From Neisseria mucosa (GTDB taxonomy: Bacteria > Pseudomonadota > Gammaproteobacteria > Burkholderiales > Neisseriaceae), in the NCBI RefSeq assembly GCF_013267835.1, contig NZ_CP053939.1, forward strand, positions 992,001 to 1,056,000: a DNA stretch of 64,000 nt, read 5' to 3'. Made by a program: the position numbers and the translations under genes. Shown in pieces: positions 44,898 through 54,100 of the stretch (position 1 is the first letter of the stretch; each line of letters opens with the position of its first letter). Below the pieces are notes generated by a model, which saw only the letters and a list, made by a program, of their open reading frames with translations, searched no databases and had not been told where the DNA came from.

Positions 44898-45389
44898 TCA
44901 GTCAATCTTAATATACTCCACCGACAAAATCTCTATAACCTCCTGTCCTTCCGGCGTATTCAAGACAACTTCGTCGCCTTCGCGCGCTTTAATCAGGCTG
45001 CGTGCCAAAGGGGAAATCCATGAGATTTTGTTTTTAGCGGTATCGATTTCATCTACGCCGACGATTTTGACGGTTTGTTCTCGACCGTCTCCGCGCAGTA
45101 AGCCAACGGTTGCACCGAAGAAAATCTGGTCCGTGGCTTCGCGCGCTTCTGGATCGACGACGACGGCGGCTTCCAAGCGTTTGGTTAGGAAGCGGATACG
45201 GCGGTCGATTTCGCGCATGCGGCGTTTGCCGTAAAGATAGTCGCCGTTTTCGCTACGGTCGCCATTGCTTGCCGCCCAGTTAACGATTTGGACGATTTCC
45301 GGGCGTTCTTTGTTGACCAGGTGATAAAGTTCGTCTTTCAATGCCTGCCAGCCGGTAGGCGTGATGTAATTTTTGGTTTCGGTACTCAT
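44898..45389 (-). CDS. greB: Transcription elongation factor GreB
   Basis: GreB binds in the RNA polymerase secondary channel and stimulates cleavage of backtracked RNA. The 163-residue protein has the coiled-coil N-terminal domain with the tip sequence NGDRSENGDYLYGKRRMREID, containing the acidic tip residues, and the FKBP-like C-terminal domain with ISPLARSLIKAREGDEV. The longer tip and family wording favour GreB over GreA. It stands alone between hairpins. Confidence 0.93.
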   Translation of the reverse strand: MSTETKNYITPTGWQALKDELYHLVNKERPEIVQIVNWAASNGDRSENGDYLYGKRRMREIDRRIRFLTKRLEAAVVVDPEAREATDQIFFGATVGLLRGDGREQTVKIVGVDEIDTAKNKISWISPLARSLIKAREGDEVVLNTPEGQEVIEILSVEYIKID

Positions 45390-45409
45390 GATGTGTTTAA
45401 AACATAATT

Positions 45410-45445
45410 AAAGGCCGTCTGAACGTTAATTTTCAGACGGCCTTT
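45410..45445 (-). terminator. Uptake-sequence hairpin terminator of purF
   Basis: Arms 45410-45423 and 45432-45445 between the purF 3' end and the greB start. Confidence 0.83.
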
Positions 45446-45463
45446 ATTGTAAGTCAATTTACT

Positions 45464-47008
45464 TTATTCTTCATCATCGCTATCGCTGATACTGATGCTG
45501 TGTTCCATTTTGCTTGGATGTACTTTTAAGCCGCCGCAACCTGATTTTTCGGCGGAGAGGCGGTTTAGATATGCTTCATCGATATCGCCGGTTTGATAAA
45601 CACCGTTGAAGCATGAAGAATCAAAGGATTCGATTTTGGGATTGAGCGCTTTGACTACTGCTTCCAAGTCTTCTAAATTTTGGAAGACGATACCGTCCGC
45701 GCCAATTTCGGCTGCGATTTCTGCCGCGCTGCGGCCGTTTGCAATCAGTTCTTCACGGGTCGGCATATCGATGCCGTACACATTCGGATAGCGTACTTCG
45801 GGAGCGGCAGAAGCGATATAGACTTTGCGTGCGCCTGCCGCGCGTACCATTTCAACGATTTCACGGCTGGTCGTACCGCGTACGATGGAATCATCCACCA
45901 ATAAAACGCTCTTGCCGTTAAACTCGGTTTCCATCGGGCTGAGTTTTTGGCGTACTGATTTTTTGCGTGTTGCCTGGCCGGGCATAATAAAGGTGCGGCC
46001 GATGTAGCGGTTTTTAATCAGACCTTCGCGGTAAGGTTTTTCGAGATGGACGGCAAGCTCCATCGCGCTGGGTCGGCTGGTATCGGGAATAGGCATAACA
46101 ACATCTATATCGTCGACAGGCAGCTCGCGTTTGATTTTTTCTGCCAAAGATACGCCCATATCCATACGGGACTGATAAACGGAAACGCCATCGATGACGG
46201 AGTCCGGGCGGGCAAAATAAACATATTCGAAAAGACAAGGGCTTAATTTGGCTTTATCGCTGCATTGACGGGAAATAATCGTGCCGTCAAAACCAATAAA
46301 TACGGCTTCGCCCGGCTGGATATCGCGTTCCAAATCATAGGCAAGCGCATTGAAGGCAACGGATTCGGAGGCAACGGCATAAGATTTTTTACCGGATTCG
46401 TCAATTTGCGAACCCAAAACCAACGGACGGATGCCGAAAGGATCTCGGAAAGCCAGCATACCGTATCCTGCAATCATGGCTACTACGCCGTATGCGCCGC
46501 GCACCAAACGGTGCACCTCGGAAACGGCGTTGAAAATATTGTCGATGGTGAGTTGGTAAGGAACTGTATTTTTAGAGACTTCGCGGCGCAATTCATGCGC
46601 GAATACATTGAGTAATACTTCGGAATCGGAGCTGGTATTAACATGGCGCAGGTGTTTGTTGCACACATTCTCATACAGCTCTTCGGTATTGGTCAGATTA
46701 CCATTATGTGCCAAAACAATGCCAAACGGAGAGCTGACATAGAAAGGCTGGGCCTCTGCACTGCTGCCTGCATTGCCGGCAGTCGGGTAGCGGACATGTG
46801 CGATGCCGGCATTACCTACCAAGTCGCGCATGTTTCGGGTACGGAACACTTCACGTACCATGCCTTTGCCTTTGTGCATATGAAACGTGCTGCCCTCTGC
46901 AGTCACAATGCCTGCCGCATCCTGACCACGATGCTGCAGCATCTGCAGACCGTCATACAGCAGCTGATTGACCGGCTCATGACTGACCAAACCTAATACA
47001 CCACACAT
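45464..47008 (-). CDS. purF: Amidophosphoribosyltransferase
   Basis: PurF makes phosphoribosylamine from PRPP and glutamine, the first step of purine synthesis. The 514-residue protein begins MCGVLGLVSHEPV, so mature Cys1 is the glutaminase nucleophile without a propeptide, and the PRPP loop VLLVDDSIVRGTTS lies in the second half. It is the last gene of folC-SPOR-cvpA-purF, though a terminator precedes it at 47120. A TATAAT on the minus strand at 47051-47056 may provide a separate promoter. Confidence 0.97.
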   Translation of the reverse strand: MCGVLGLVSHEPVNQLLYDGLQMLQHRGQDAAGIVTAEGSTFHMHKGKGMVREVFRTRNMRDLVGNAGIAHVRYPTAGNAGSSAEAQPFYVSSPFGIVLAHNGNLTNTEELYENVCNKHLRHVNTSSDSEVLLNVFAHELRREVSKNTVPYQLTIDNIFNAVSEVHRLVRGAYGVVAMIAGYGMLAFRDPFGIRPLVLGSQIDESGKKSYAVASESVAFNALAYDLERDIQPGEAVFIGFDGTIISRQCSDKAKLSPCLFEYVYFARPDSVIDGVSVYQSRMDMGVSLAEKIKRELPVDDIDVVMPIPDTSRPSAMELAVHLEKPYREGLIKNRYIGRTFIMPGQATRKKSVRQKLSPMETEFNGKSVLLVDDSIVRGTTSREIVEMVRAAGARKVYIASAAPEVRYPNVYGIDMPTREELIANGRSAAEIAAEIGADGIVFQNLEDLEAVVKALNPKIESFDSSCFNGVYQTGDIDEAYLNRLSAEKSGCGGLKVHPSKMEHSISISDSDDEE

Positions 47009-47119
47009 ATCGACACTCTCCGAGTTTTAGGGTTAAATGGGTAAGGCGTCATTATAAAATAATTTAGAGGAGTTTGCCCAAATTGTTGACAATATAATGC
47101 TACCTTCAGACAAATAAAA

Positions 47120-47157
47120 AACGGTTTCAAACGACCTTCAGGCCGTCTGAAACCGTT
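47120..47157 (-). terminator. Hairpin terminator after cvpA
   Basis: AACGGTTTCA at 47120-47129 and TGAAACCGTT at 47148-47157, with TTTTT on the minus strand. The loop contains an uptake sequence, and the left arm side holds a degenerate copy reading GGTCGTTTGAA. Confidence 0.82.
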
Positions 47158-47161
47158 AACA

Positions 47162-47665
47162 TTAATCATCCGCTTCCTCATGCATATCTTCTTTTCTCGG
47201 CAGATACGGCATTGCGGCATCGGCAAGCGATTCAAAATACGGAATCGTATGGGAACTTTGCCACTCTTCCGTCTTCGGCAAATCGGTATGCGAAAAAACC
47301 ATCACAGCCAGTGTTACCAAAATCACACCTTTCACTGCACCGAATACGCCGCCAAGCAAACGGTTGATGCTTCCCAGACCAACGGCAGACACCAAACTGC
47401 TTAACAGCGACCGTGCCAGTTTTTGCAACAGCCACGCCAGAAAAAACACAGCGGCAAAACCCATGGCAACCGCCAAAGCATGCGGCTCAACCGATTTAAA
47501 AACCACATCGGCAAACGGCACGGCAAGCATTCTGGCTGCAATAAACGATCCCACCCATGCCACCATCGCCCCTGCTTCGGCAATAATCCCCCGTGTCAGC
47601 GAGATAATGATGCAGATGACGATGACGGCGGCAGCCAACAAATCGGCAACAGGCAAATTACTCAC
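47162..47665 (-). CDS. cvpA: CvpA family membrane protein
   Basis: A 167-residue inner-membrane protein with about four transmembrane segments, the CvpA family length and features (SLTRGIIAEAGAMVAWVGSFIAA near the start; SINRLLGGVFGAVKGVILV in the middle). CvpA was named for colicin V production and is now linked to envelope homeostasis. It overlaps the SPOR gene by eight bases and precedes purF, as in E. coli. Confidence 0.9.
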   Translation of the reverse strand: MSNLPVADLLAAAVIVICIIISLTRGIIAEAGAMVAWVGSFIAARMLAVPFADVVFKSVEPHALAVAMGFAAVFFLAWLLQKLARSLLSSLVSAVGLGSINRLLGGVFGAVKGVILVTLAVMVFSHTDLPKTEEWQSSHTIPYFESLADAAMPYLPRKEDMHEEADD

Positions 47666-48803
47666 TGGTTACCTGACCGGCAATGCCATGTACTCGCAAT
47701 TTGTTCAAATCACGCTCGGCATCGCGTGCATTTTTATAACTGGCTGATTTCACGCGATACACCTTACCTTTATCGGTCATGACTTCAGTAATGGTCGAAT
47801 CGATGCCTGCCGCTTTCATTTTACGTTGCAGACTTTGTGCGCGTTCTTTTTCAGCATAACCAGCCTGAATAGCGGCTTTTTTCGCAGGCTTGGCTTCTGC
47901 TGTTTCTTTTTCAGCTTTAGGCTTAGCTTTTTCAGACGGCTTCTCGGCAGTTTTTACCTTATCTGCTTTTTCAGCTTTGGCAGTTTCCGGTTTAGCCTTT
48001 TCATTTTTTGGTTTTTCAACTTTGGCTTCTGCTTTCTTAGCAGGTTCGGCCTTGTCTTTTACGCTGTCTTTGCTGTTTTTGGAAGATTTACGCTCGGCAA
48101 TGGCTTTCTCTGCCTTTTCCAATTGAGCTAATTTATTACGCTCAGCAGCGGCTTCACGCTCTGCTTTTTCAGCACGCGCTTGAAGTGCGCGTTTTTTAGC
48201 GGCCAATGCGTTTTCTTTTTCATCCGCTTCCTGTTGGGCTTGTGCCTTGCGTGCCGCAGCACGTTGTTCTGCCTGGCGTTGGCGGCGTTCTTCGGCTCGG
48301 CGTTCAGCAGCTTCGCGTTTGGCAGCCTCGGCGCGTTGAATACGCTCGGACTCTTCCAAACCTTTAATATTGCCGTCATCCAAAGTATCGTTGATCAAAA
48401 CCAACGGCTCGCCGACATCTTCGGGAGCGGATTCACGGCTCGGCTTCAGCACTTCGACCGGCGCATTATCTTCTTCATCGCCGGCATTTTGAGGTTTGCT
48501 TTGCGCTTCGGCATCCGCATGGCGGGCTGCTTCTTCAGCCATCGCAACATCCTCTTTATTCGGCTCTAGGACAACAGCCTTGCTGGGCTCATCAGCCGTT
48601 TTGACTTGAGTCTGACCGACAGGGGCTTCTTTAAACGGTGAATTTTTATCGTCGCCGGAAGTCAGTGCCAGACCGAACAGCATACCCGATGCCACCACCA
48701 AGCCGGAAGCCAAGACCAAGCGACGGCGGTTACGACGTTTGAGTTGTTCGTAACCGTCTAAATCGTATCCGTTTGGAGTTTCTTTTTGTTTATTGTCGGA
48801 CAT
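47658..48803 (-). CDS. SPOR-domain membrane protein (DedD-like)
   Basis: A 381-residue protein with a cytoplasmic N-terminus, one transmembrane helix (about 28-47), a long Lys-, Glu- and Ala-rich periplasmic region (about 130-300) likely to be coiled coil and disordered, and a C-terminal SPOR domain from about residue 305. SPOR domains bind glycan strands without stem peptides at division sites. Its position between folC and cvpA matches dedD of E. coli, and dedD-like septal function is likely. One uptake sequence lies within near 47934. Confidence 0.88.
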   Translation of the reverse strand: MSDNKQKETPNGYDLDGYEQLKRRNRRRLVLASGLVVASGMLFGLALTSGDDKNSPFKEAPVGQTQVKTADEPSKAVVLEPNKEDVAMAEEAARHADAEAQSKPQNAGDEEDNAPVEVLKPSRESAPEDVGEPLVLINDTLDDGNIKGLEESERIQRAEAAKREAAERRAEERRQRQAEQRAAARKAQAQQEADEKENALAAKKRALQARAEKAEREAAAERNKLAQLEKAEKAIAERKSSKNSKDSVKDKAEPAKKAEAKVEKPKNEKAKPETAKAEKADKVKTAEKPSEKAKPKAEKETAEAKPAKKAAIQAGYAEKERAQSLQRKMKAAGIDSTITEVMTDKGKVYRVKSASYKNARDAERDLNKLRVHGIAGQVTSE

Positions 48804-48816
48804 GATAATTTCCTCG

Positions 48817-50100
48817 TTAGTGTTCTTTCAAAACAGCCATTACATCGGCAACAGTATGGAATGAGCCGAAAACAACGATTCTATCATTTTCGGTTGCTTT
48901 CGCCAAAGCAGCGCGGTAGGCTGCAGCGACGGTTTCAAAAACATTTACATTGTCGATGCCGTGTTCTGCCAATTTGGCCTGCAAAGCCTCCACCGTCATG
49001 CCGCGCGGTACATCTAAAGGCGCGATATTCCACTCGTCAAACTGGTCTTTAACGATTTCCAGCACGCCGTCAATATCTTTGTCAGACAACATACTGAATA
49101 CGGCGGTCCGTTTTTGGGCAAAGGCAAGGTTAATCAGGCTGCGGCGCAAAGCACGGGCTGCGTGCGGATTGTGGCCGACATCCAAAACCACCAGCGGACG
49201 GCCGGGCAAGACTTGGAAACGTCCAGGATTCTCAACCAACAGCAAACCGCGTTTAATCGCGCCGATGTCAACGGGCAGCTGATTGTTCAGACACTCTAAA
49301 ACAGTCAGTGCACACGCGGCATTGGACAACTGATAGGCACCACGCAAAGCAGGAAACGGCAAGGAATTGCGGTTACGGCTTTGGCCGTCTGAAAATTGCG
49401 GATGAAAGCGGTAGTTCCACTGTACACTTTCCATTGACGCAAAATCAAAATCTCGCTGAACCATCAACAGTTTTGCGCCAATTTCTTCTGCGTGTTTGAC
49501 CAATGATTCAGGCGCAGGGTTTTGACCGCACACGGCCGGTTTTCCGCTACGGAACACCCCGGCTTTTTCAAAACCGACCTGCTCGACGGTATCGCCCAAA
49601 AATGCCTGATGATCCAAATCCACGCTGGTAACGACCGAACAGTCTCCATCGAATACATTCACAGCATCCAACCGTCCGCCCAAACCGACTTCCAAAATCA
49701 TGACATCCACATTTTCACGCATGAAAATATCGACGGCAGCCAAAGCATTAAACTCAAAATACGTCAGCGAAATTTCACCGCGTGCCGCTTCGATACGCTC
49801 AAATGAGGAAACAATCAGGTCGTCTGAAACCGGCTGAGTGTTGATGGCGATTCGTTCGTTGTAACGCAGAAGGTGCGGACTGGTCAGCGTGCCGACTTTG
49901 AAACCGGCTTCTTTATAAATATGCGACAAATAAGCGCATACGGAACCTTTGCCATTGGTACCCGCCACCACGACAACAGGACACTGCGGCACCAAATTCA
50001 TGCGTTTTTTCACTTCTCCCACACGCTCCAAACCCATATCAATCAGGCCGGAACTATGGGCAGTCTCCAAATGAGAAAGCCAGTCTTGTAATGTTTTCAT
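48817..50100 (-). CDS. folC: Dihydrofolate synthase/folylpolyglutamate synthase
   Basis: FolC adds glutamate to dihydropteroate and to folates. The 427-residue protein has the P-loop GTNGKGSVCAYL near residue 46 and the Mur-ligase-like block LLVENPGRFQVL, with HNPHAARAL. The frame is open up to 50199, but the family start MKTLQDWLSHLE at 50100 is preferred. Only 13 bases separate it from the SPOR gene, so the two are cotranscribed. Confidence 0.95.
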   Translation of the reverse strand: MKTLQDWLSHLETAHSSGLIDMGLERVGEVKKRMNLVPQCPVVVVAGTNGKGSVCAYLSHIYKEAGFKVGTLTSPHLLRYNERIAINTQPVSDDLIVSSFERIEAARGEISLTYFEFNALAAVDIFMRENVDVMILEVGLGGRLDAVNVFDGDCSVVTSVDLDHQAFLGDTVEQVGFEKAGVFRSGKPAVCGQNPAPESLVKHAEEIGAKLLMVQRDFDFASMESVQWNYRFHPQFSDGQSRNRNSLPFPALRGAYQLSNAACALTVLECLNNQLPVDIGAIKRGLLLVENPGRFQVLPGRPLVVLDVGHNPHAARALRRSLINLAFAQKRTAVFSMLSDKDIDGVLEIVKDQFDEWNIAPLDVPRGMTVEALQAKLAEHGIDNVNVFETVAAAYRAALAKATENDRIVVFGSFHTVADVMAVLKEH

Positions 50101-50119
50101 TGTATTGATCGCTTCAAAA

Positions 50120-50136
50120 GGCCGTCTGAAACGGCC
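50120..50136 (-). terminator. Short hairpin terminator
   Basis: GGCCGT at 50120-50125 and ACGGCC at 50131-50136, partly built from an uptake sequence, with TTTT on the minus strand; follows the gene at 50139-50591. Confidence 0.6.
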
Positions 50137-50138
50137 GT

Positions 50139-50591
50139 TTAATCCATATCTGCCGCAAGTTCTGCTTTGTCTTCTTTTTCCCGACACCAGCGCGCCCATA
50201 CTTTCAGACGGCGGTAGGCATCACGGTCGGCCATATCGGGCAAGATGCAGTGTTTGACCATTTTTTCGTCAACATTCCATTGCAAAAACAAAGCATAAAC
50301 CGTCAACATACTGCTGTCTTGCAAAACCGCGCTTCTTCCCTCTTCCTCGCCATTCAAGTAAACCGTCGCACGGTATTGGCGGTCTATAATGATTTTTCTG
50401 ACCGCATTTCGAGTCTGAAAATTAACGCTGCGCCAAGCATAGGCAAAACTGCCGGCCAACGCCGCCAAACCCAGCCACATCATCCAGCCGTAAAACTCGG
50501 CAAGGCATAAGGCCAACGCCGAAAGGTGTAAGAAGACAATCAGAATTTTCAAAGAACGCGAGGGCTTTAAGGCCGTCTGAAAACTTCGCAC
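50139..50591 (-). CDS. Membrane protein, possibly YgfX-like
   Basis: A 150-residue protein with two adjacent transmembrane helices (about residues 15-34 and 36-53) and a cytoplasmic C-terminal domain ending YRRLKVWARWCREKE. The basic start with PSRSLKI, the helical hairpin and the RRLKVWARW block resemble YgfX/CptA of E. coli, reported to affect cytoskeletal proteins, but the match is by general pattern. The start codon is GTG at 50591, four bases after the stop of the upstream gene, so coupling is likely; the first residues are encoded by an uptake sequence. Confidence 0.65.
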   Translation of the reverse strand: MRSFQTALKPSRSLKILIVFLHLSALALCLAEFYGWMMWLGLAALAGSFAYAWRSVNFQTRNAVRKIIIDRQYRATVYLNGEEEGRSAVLQDSSMLTVYALFLQWNVDEKMVKHCILPDMADRDAYRRLKVWARWCREKEDKAELAADMD

Positions 50592-50595
50592 GGCT

Positions 50596-50955
50596 TTACA
50601 TCATATTGTCGAAAACAGGCGTAATGTTCAATTCCGCCTCTTCCATATCCAAAACCATATCGTGGATTTCGGTATCGAAAAATTCCCAAAAAGCCTTCAG
50701 GCTCATGTCTTGCGGCCATTTGCTTTTATCGATGTCCCAGCCGGCCAATTCGGCTTCAAAAATCTGCTGGTAGCGTTCGTCAAAATAAGAAATGACGGAT
50801 TCGGGTTCGTCAAATTGCGGCACCAGGAATACGGAGCAGTTGGTGCGCAATTGCTCGACGGTCAGGTCAGGCATATTTTCATCGGCGGATTTCAGCCATT
50901 CCAAAAAACGGGCGGTCGGCTTCAGCACAACAGCAGTACGGTCAACAAAATACAT
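50596..50955 (-). CDS. Conserved hypothetical protein, acidic, 119 residues
   Basis: A small soluble acidic protein (MYFVDRTAVVLKPT start, with many Asp and Glu) with no signal peptide or membrane segment and no motif I recognise. The ATG at 50955 is preferred over the TTG at 50964. It lies in front of the YgfX-like gene with four bases between them, so they form a small operon starting after the hairpin at 50991. Confidence 0.75.
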   Translation of the reverse strand: MYFVDRTAVVLKPTARFLEWLKSADENMPDLTVEQLRTNCSVFLVPQFDEPESVISYFDERYQQIFEAELAGWDIDKSKWPQDMSLKAFWEFFDTEIHDMVLDMEEAELNITPVFDNMM

Positions 50956-50990
50956 TATTTTCAACTTTCAAAATCATTCAAACCGATCAT

Positions 50991-51012
50991 GCCGTCTGAA
51001 ATTTCAGACGGC
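50991..51012. terminator. Perfect 22-base uptake-sequence palindrome
   Basis: GCCGTCTGAAA followed directly by its complement; the left copy is preceded by AT. It lies after the ABC ATPase gene. Confidence 0.78.
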
Positions 51013-51018
51013 CTAAGT

Positions 51019-51747
51019 TTAATGTGTCATCACCTGTTGCAGGAACTGTTTGGCACGCTCGTGTTTCGGATTGGTAAAAAACTCTTCCGGCGTTTCGTCT
51101 TCCAGAATCTGGCCTTTATCGACAAAAATCACACGATCGGCGACTTCGCGTGCAAAACCCATTTCATGGGTTACACACATCATCGTCATGCCGCTTTCCG
51201 CCAAGTCTTTCATCACTTTTAATACTTCGCCGACCATTTCAGGGTCAAGCGCGGAAGTCGGCTCGTCAAACAACATCACGCGCGGCTCCATCGCCAAACC
51301 GCGTGCAATCGCCACACGCTGCTGCTGACCGCCGGAAAGCTGGCCGGGCAGCGCGTCTTTTTTATGCGCCAAGCCGACGCGTTCCAAAAGCTCCATTGCT
51401 TTCTTTTCCGCCTCTTCACGGCTTTGGTTTTTTACTTTCATCGGAGAAAGAATAATGTTCTCCAAGACAGTCAAATGCGGATACAGATTGAACCCTTGGA
51501 ACACAAAACCTACTTCTTCACGCACTTTGTTCAAATCGGTTTTCGGATCAGCAACATTGATGCCGTCCACCCAAATCTCGCCGCTTTCAATGCGCTCAAG
51601 TTGGTTTACCGTACGAATCAGCGTCGATTTGCCACTGCCTGAAGGGCCGCATACAACGACCACTTCGCCTTGTTTGACTTCCAGATTCACGCCGTTGATA
51701 ACGTGCAAATCTTTAAAATGTTTGTGTACATTTTTGAATTTAATCAT
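51019..51747 (-). CDS. Polar amino acid ABC transporter ATP-binding protein
   Basis: A 242-residue ATPase of the GlnQ/HisP group: Walker [10 protein letters not shown] (about residues 34-42), Q loop, signature LSGGQQQR, Walker [14 protein letters not shown], and the switch His in VTHEMGF. It would energise uptake of glutamine, glutamate or a similar amino acid. The start ATG at 51747 follows GGAAAG. Permease and binding-protein genes are not adjacent. A small frame upstream ends TAATG across this start (see 51747-52016). Confidence 0.93.
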   Translation of the reverse strand: MIKFKNVHKHFKDLHVINGVNLEVKQGEVVVVCGPSGSGKSTLIRTVNQLERIESGEIWVDGINVADPKTDLNKVREEVGFVFQGFNLYPHLTVLENIILSPMKVKNQSREEAEKKAMELLERVGLAHKKDALPGQLSGGQQQRVAIARGLAMEPRVMLFDEPTSALDPEMVGEVLKVMKDLAESGMTMMCVTHEMGFAREVADRVIFVDKGQILEDETPEEFFTNPKHERAKQFLQQVMTH

Positions 51748-52016
51748 TATTTCTTTCCAAACTGCCAAAATTTTCGGGGCCTGAGTTGCGCTTGTCGCTG
51801 CCAAAGTAAAGGAATGGCCGTTTCCAGCCAAAAGCGGCAACTGACTATGCCGCCTGAGATTTCGCCTTGATTGTACCGATTGACTTTAAATTGCTCTTCT
51901 CTATCGAGACGATGCCCGGTCAATACCCAAACTGCGCCGATAATTGCCGCTTCAAAACGGTGCCGCTCAGGCGGCATATTCTTACCTGAAAAATACTGCG
52001 CCAACTCGCACCACAA
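51747..52016 (-). CDS. Possible small ORF coupled to the ABC ATPase
   Basis: An open frame of up to 89 residues fills most of the 331-base gap upstream of the ABC ATPase, from a possible start at 52016 (or the internal ATG at 51977). It ends in TAA, and the A of that stop is the first base of the ATPase ATG (TAATG), as in translationally coupled pairs. The product ([16 protein letters not shown] ... [10 protein letters not shown]) matches no family I know, and has no clear ribosome binding site. It may be chance or a remnant. Confidence 0.3.
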   Translation of the reverse strand: MWCELAQYFSGKNMPPERHRFEAAIIGAVWVLTGHRLDREEQFKVNRYNQGEISGGIVSCRFWLETAIPLLWQRQAQLRPRKFWQFGKK

Positions 52017-52078
52017 ATATGAATCACCCAGAACCCCCCCATTGAATAGGAGGTTGCTTAAAAATTGCCATCACTGTT
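51748..52078. other. Intergenic region upstream of the ABC ATPase
   Basis: About 330 bases between the ABC ATPase and rsmA, whose 3' end lies at 52079. Apart from the small frame ending TAATG it holds a run of seven C at 52034-52040 and short GC-rich inverted stretches such as CCGCCTGAG near 51850 and CTCAGGCGG near 51967, which are complementary at long range. No RNA gene or promoter is recognised with confidence. Confidence 0.55.
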
Positions 52079-52858
52079 TCAGACGGCCTTTTGAACCAGA
52101 TAATTGCTCAATTCCACATATTTCTCAGCGGCAATGTGTTCTGCCCTGTCCTGCGGATTGATACCGACTGCCTGCAAATCATCATCGTCGGCAAGTTCCT
52201 TCAAATTATTGCGTATGGTTTTGCGGCGCTGATGGAAAGCCAGTTTCACCAGTTTGGCGAAGTGTTCAAAATCTTCCGCTTTACCGATGCGGTGTTTCAC
52301 CGGAATCATGCGCACAACGGCCGAATCTACTTTCGGCGCAGGATCAAAGGACTCGGGCGGTACTTCAATCAACATTTCCATATCGAAGAAATATTGCAGC
52401 ATCACGCCCAGACGACCATAGTCGTTGGTTTTCGGCTGCGCCACCATGCGTTCGACCACTTCTTTTTGCAGCATAAAGTGCATATCGATCACATCGTCCG
52501 CCACTTCGCTTAATCGGAACAAAAGCGGCGTGGAAATATTGTACGGCAGGTTGCCGACAATTTTTTTCTTGCCTTCAATGCTGTTGAAATCAAACTGCAA
52601 TACATCGCCTTCGTGTATCACCAATTTATCTGCAAACGGCAAGGTTTTCAGACGGCGTACGATGTCGCGGTCGATTTCGCAGACATGCAGGCAGTTGAGT
52701 TTTTTCGCCAAAGGCTCGGTAATGGCTGCCAAGCCCGGGCCGATTTCAATCACGATATCATCGGGCTGCGGTCTGACCGCGTTGACAATATCGCTAATAA
52801 TCCGCGTATCCTGCAAAAAATTCTGCCCGAAGCGTTTCCGGGCCTTATGTTCTTTCAT
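52079..52858 (-). CDS. rsmA: 16S rRNA dimethyladenosine transferase
   Basis: RsmA (KsgA) dimethylates two adjacent adenines near the 3' end of 16S rRNA late in 30S assembly. The 259-residue protein begins [13 protein letters not shown], with SAM motif [15 protein letters not shown] and catalytic NLPYNIS. The ATG at 52858 with GAAGAAAG upstream is preferred over an in-frame TTG at 52870. The last codons and stop (QKAV) are encoded by an uptake sequence, so the gene end and a DNA uptake sequence overlap. Confidence 0.95.
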   Translation of the reverse strand: MKEHKARKRFGQNFLQDTRIISDIVNAVRPQPDDIVIEIGPGLAAITEPLAKKLNCLHVCEIDRDIVRRLKTLPFADKLVIHEGDVLQFDFNSIEGKKKIVGNLPYNISTPLLFRLSEVADDVIDMHFMLQKEVVERMVAQPKTNDYGRLGVMLQYFFDMEMLIEVPPESFDPAPKVDSAVVRMIPVKHRIGKAEDFEHFAKLVKLAFHQRRKTIRNNLKELADDDDLQAVGINPQDRAEHIAAEKYVELSNYLVQKAV

Positions 52859-52946
52859 ATCTTTCTTCAAGCAAGCTGTTTAAGGCAGTATTGTAACTGA
52901 AACAAGCGTTTTTGTCGGCACGCTTTCAGACGGCATTTGCCTAATT

Positions 52947-53546
52947 TTAAGCAAACGGCGGCGCTTCCAAACCCAAAGATTTCAGTAGTTGCGCGGTCTC
53001 ATAAACCGGCAACCCCATCACGCCGGTGAAACTGCCCTGCAAATGCTCGACAAATACGCCGCCCAAGCCCTGAATCCCATACGCACCGGCTTTGTCCATC
53101 GGCTCGCCGCTGGCAACATAGGCTGCGACTTCCTCAGCCGTCAACGTTTTAAATCGCACTTCGCTCGTCTGCACCACATCATGACACACGCCTTGCCAGT
53201 AAACGCATACAGCCGTCAGCACCTGATGCGTCCGTCCGGACAAGCGTTCCAGCATATCGACCGCATCCGCCTCGGATTCCGGCTTACCCAAAATAGCCGC
53301 ACCATCCGCCACCGTCGTATCCGCCGTCAATACAGCAAACTCAGGCTCTTCGTCATGAGCTGCAAACCATTGCGCCACCGCCGCCTGATTTTTCTCGCAG
53401 GCCATACGGCGCACATACTCTACCGCGGCTTCGCCTTCTTTAGGGGTTTCATCAATATCCGCAGGAAGGCGGTGTACCGTGAAACCCAAATTCTCCAAAA
53501 TCTCACGACGGCGCGGGCTGCCCGAAGCCAGATAAATTGCGTTCAT
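52947..53546 (-). CDS. maf: Maf-family nucleotide pyrophosphatase
   Basis: A 199-residue Maf protein: LASGSPRRREILENLGF at the start (substrate-binding Ser-Arg-Arg), VLTADTTVADGAAILGKPE with the catalytic Asp, and YGIQGLGGVFVEHLQGSFTGVMGLP near the end. Maf proteins hydrolyse non-canonical or modified nucleoside triphosphates such as m7GTP or pseudo-UTP. It lies upstream of rsmA with one AT-type uptake sequence between. Confidence 0.93.
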   Translation of the reverse strand: MNAIYLASGSPRRREILENLGFTVHRLPADIDETPKEGEAAVEYVRRMACEKNQAAVAQWFAAHDEEPEFAVLTADTTVADGAAILGKPESEADAVDMLERLSGRTHQVLTAVCVYWQGVCHDVVQTSEVRFKTLTAEEVAAYVASGEPMDKAGAYGIQGLGGVFVEHLQGSFTGVMGLPVYETAQLLKSLGLEAPPFA

Positions 53547-53560
53547 TGGATTGGTTTTCC

Positions 53561-54100
53561 TTATTTTGAAATTTTATGCTGACCAGACAGGCGGACATAA
53601 TGTGCAGCCGAATACGTCAAAAATGCCTTTTCCTCATCCGTCAGCGGACGCACTTGTCTCACAGGCGAGCCGACGTATAAAAAACCGCTTTCCAATCGCT
53701 TGCGCGGCGGCACCAAACTGCCCGCGCCTATCATCACATCATCTTCGACAACCGTATCGTCCAAAATAATCGACCCCATGCCCACCAACACACGATTCCC
53801 AATTCGGCAGCCATGCAGCATGACCTTATGCCCAATCGTCACATCATCGCCGATAATCAAAGGCGAACCGTCAGGCTTCGCCGCATTCTTATGCGACACG
53901 TGCAAAACACTGCCGTCCTGCACATTGCTGCGCTTGCCGATAGAAATGCTGTTCACATCGCCACGCAATACGGCATAAGGCCAAACGGATACATCTTCCG
54001 CCAGCGACACTTCGCCAATCACAACCGAAGTCTCATCTATAAAACAAGACTTATCAACCGACGGCACATAATCCAGAAACGCACGAATAGGGTTTGCCAT
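53561..54100 (-). CDS. Gamma-class carbonic anhydrase family protein (YrdA-like)
   Basis: A 179-residue left-handed beta-helix protein with hexapeptide repeats (SVVIGEVSLAEDVSVWPYAVLRGD) and metal-ligand histidines in DGSVLHVSH, TIGHKVMLHGC. E. coli YrdA and YadA-group proteins belong here; true carbonic anhydrase activity is not proven for most. The ATG at 54100, with AGGA upstream, replaces an earlier TTG at 54106. It lies 14 bases upstream of maf, so both are in one transcript. Confidence 0.9.
   Translation of the reverse strand: MANPIRAFLDYVPSVDKSCFIDETSVVIGEVSLAEDVSVWPYAVLRGDVNSISIGKRSNVQDGSVLHVSHKNAAKPDGSPLIIGDDVTIGHKVMLHGCRIGNRVLVGMGSIILDDTVVEDDVMIGAGSLVPPRKRLESGFLYVGSPVRQVRPLTDEEKAFLTYSAAHYVRLSGQHKISK

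Noticed and set aside
47086..47098. TTGACA followed by TATAAT as a plus-strand promoter
   Set aside because: The two hexamers are one base apart instead of about 17, and no plus-strand gene follows.
52034..52040. Run of seven C as a phase-variation tract
   Set aside because: Short, and not inside or at the promoter of a recognised gene; longer tracts are typical of phase-variable neisserial genes.
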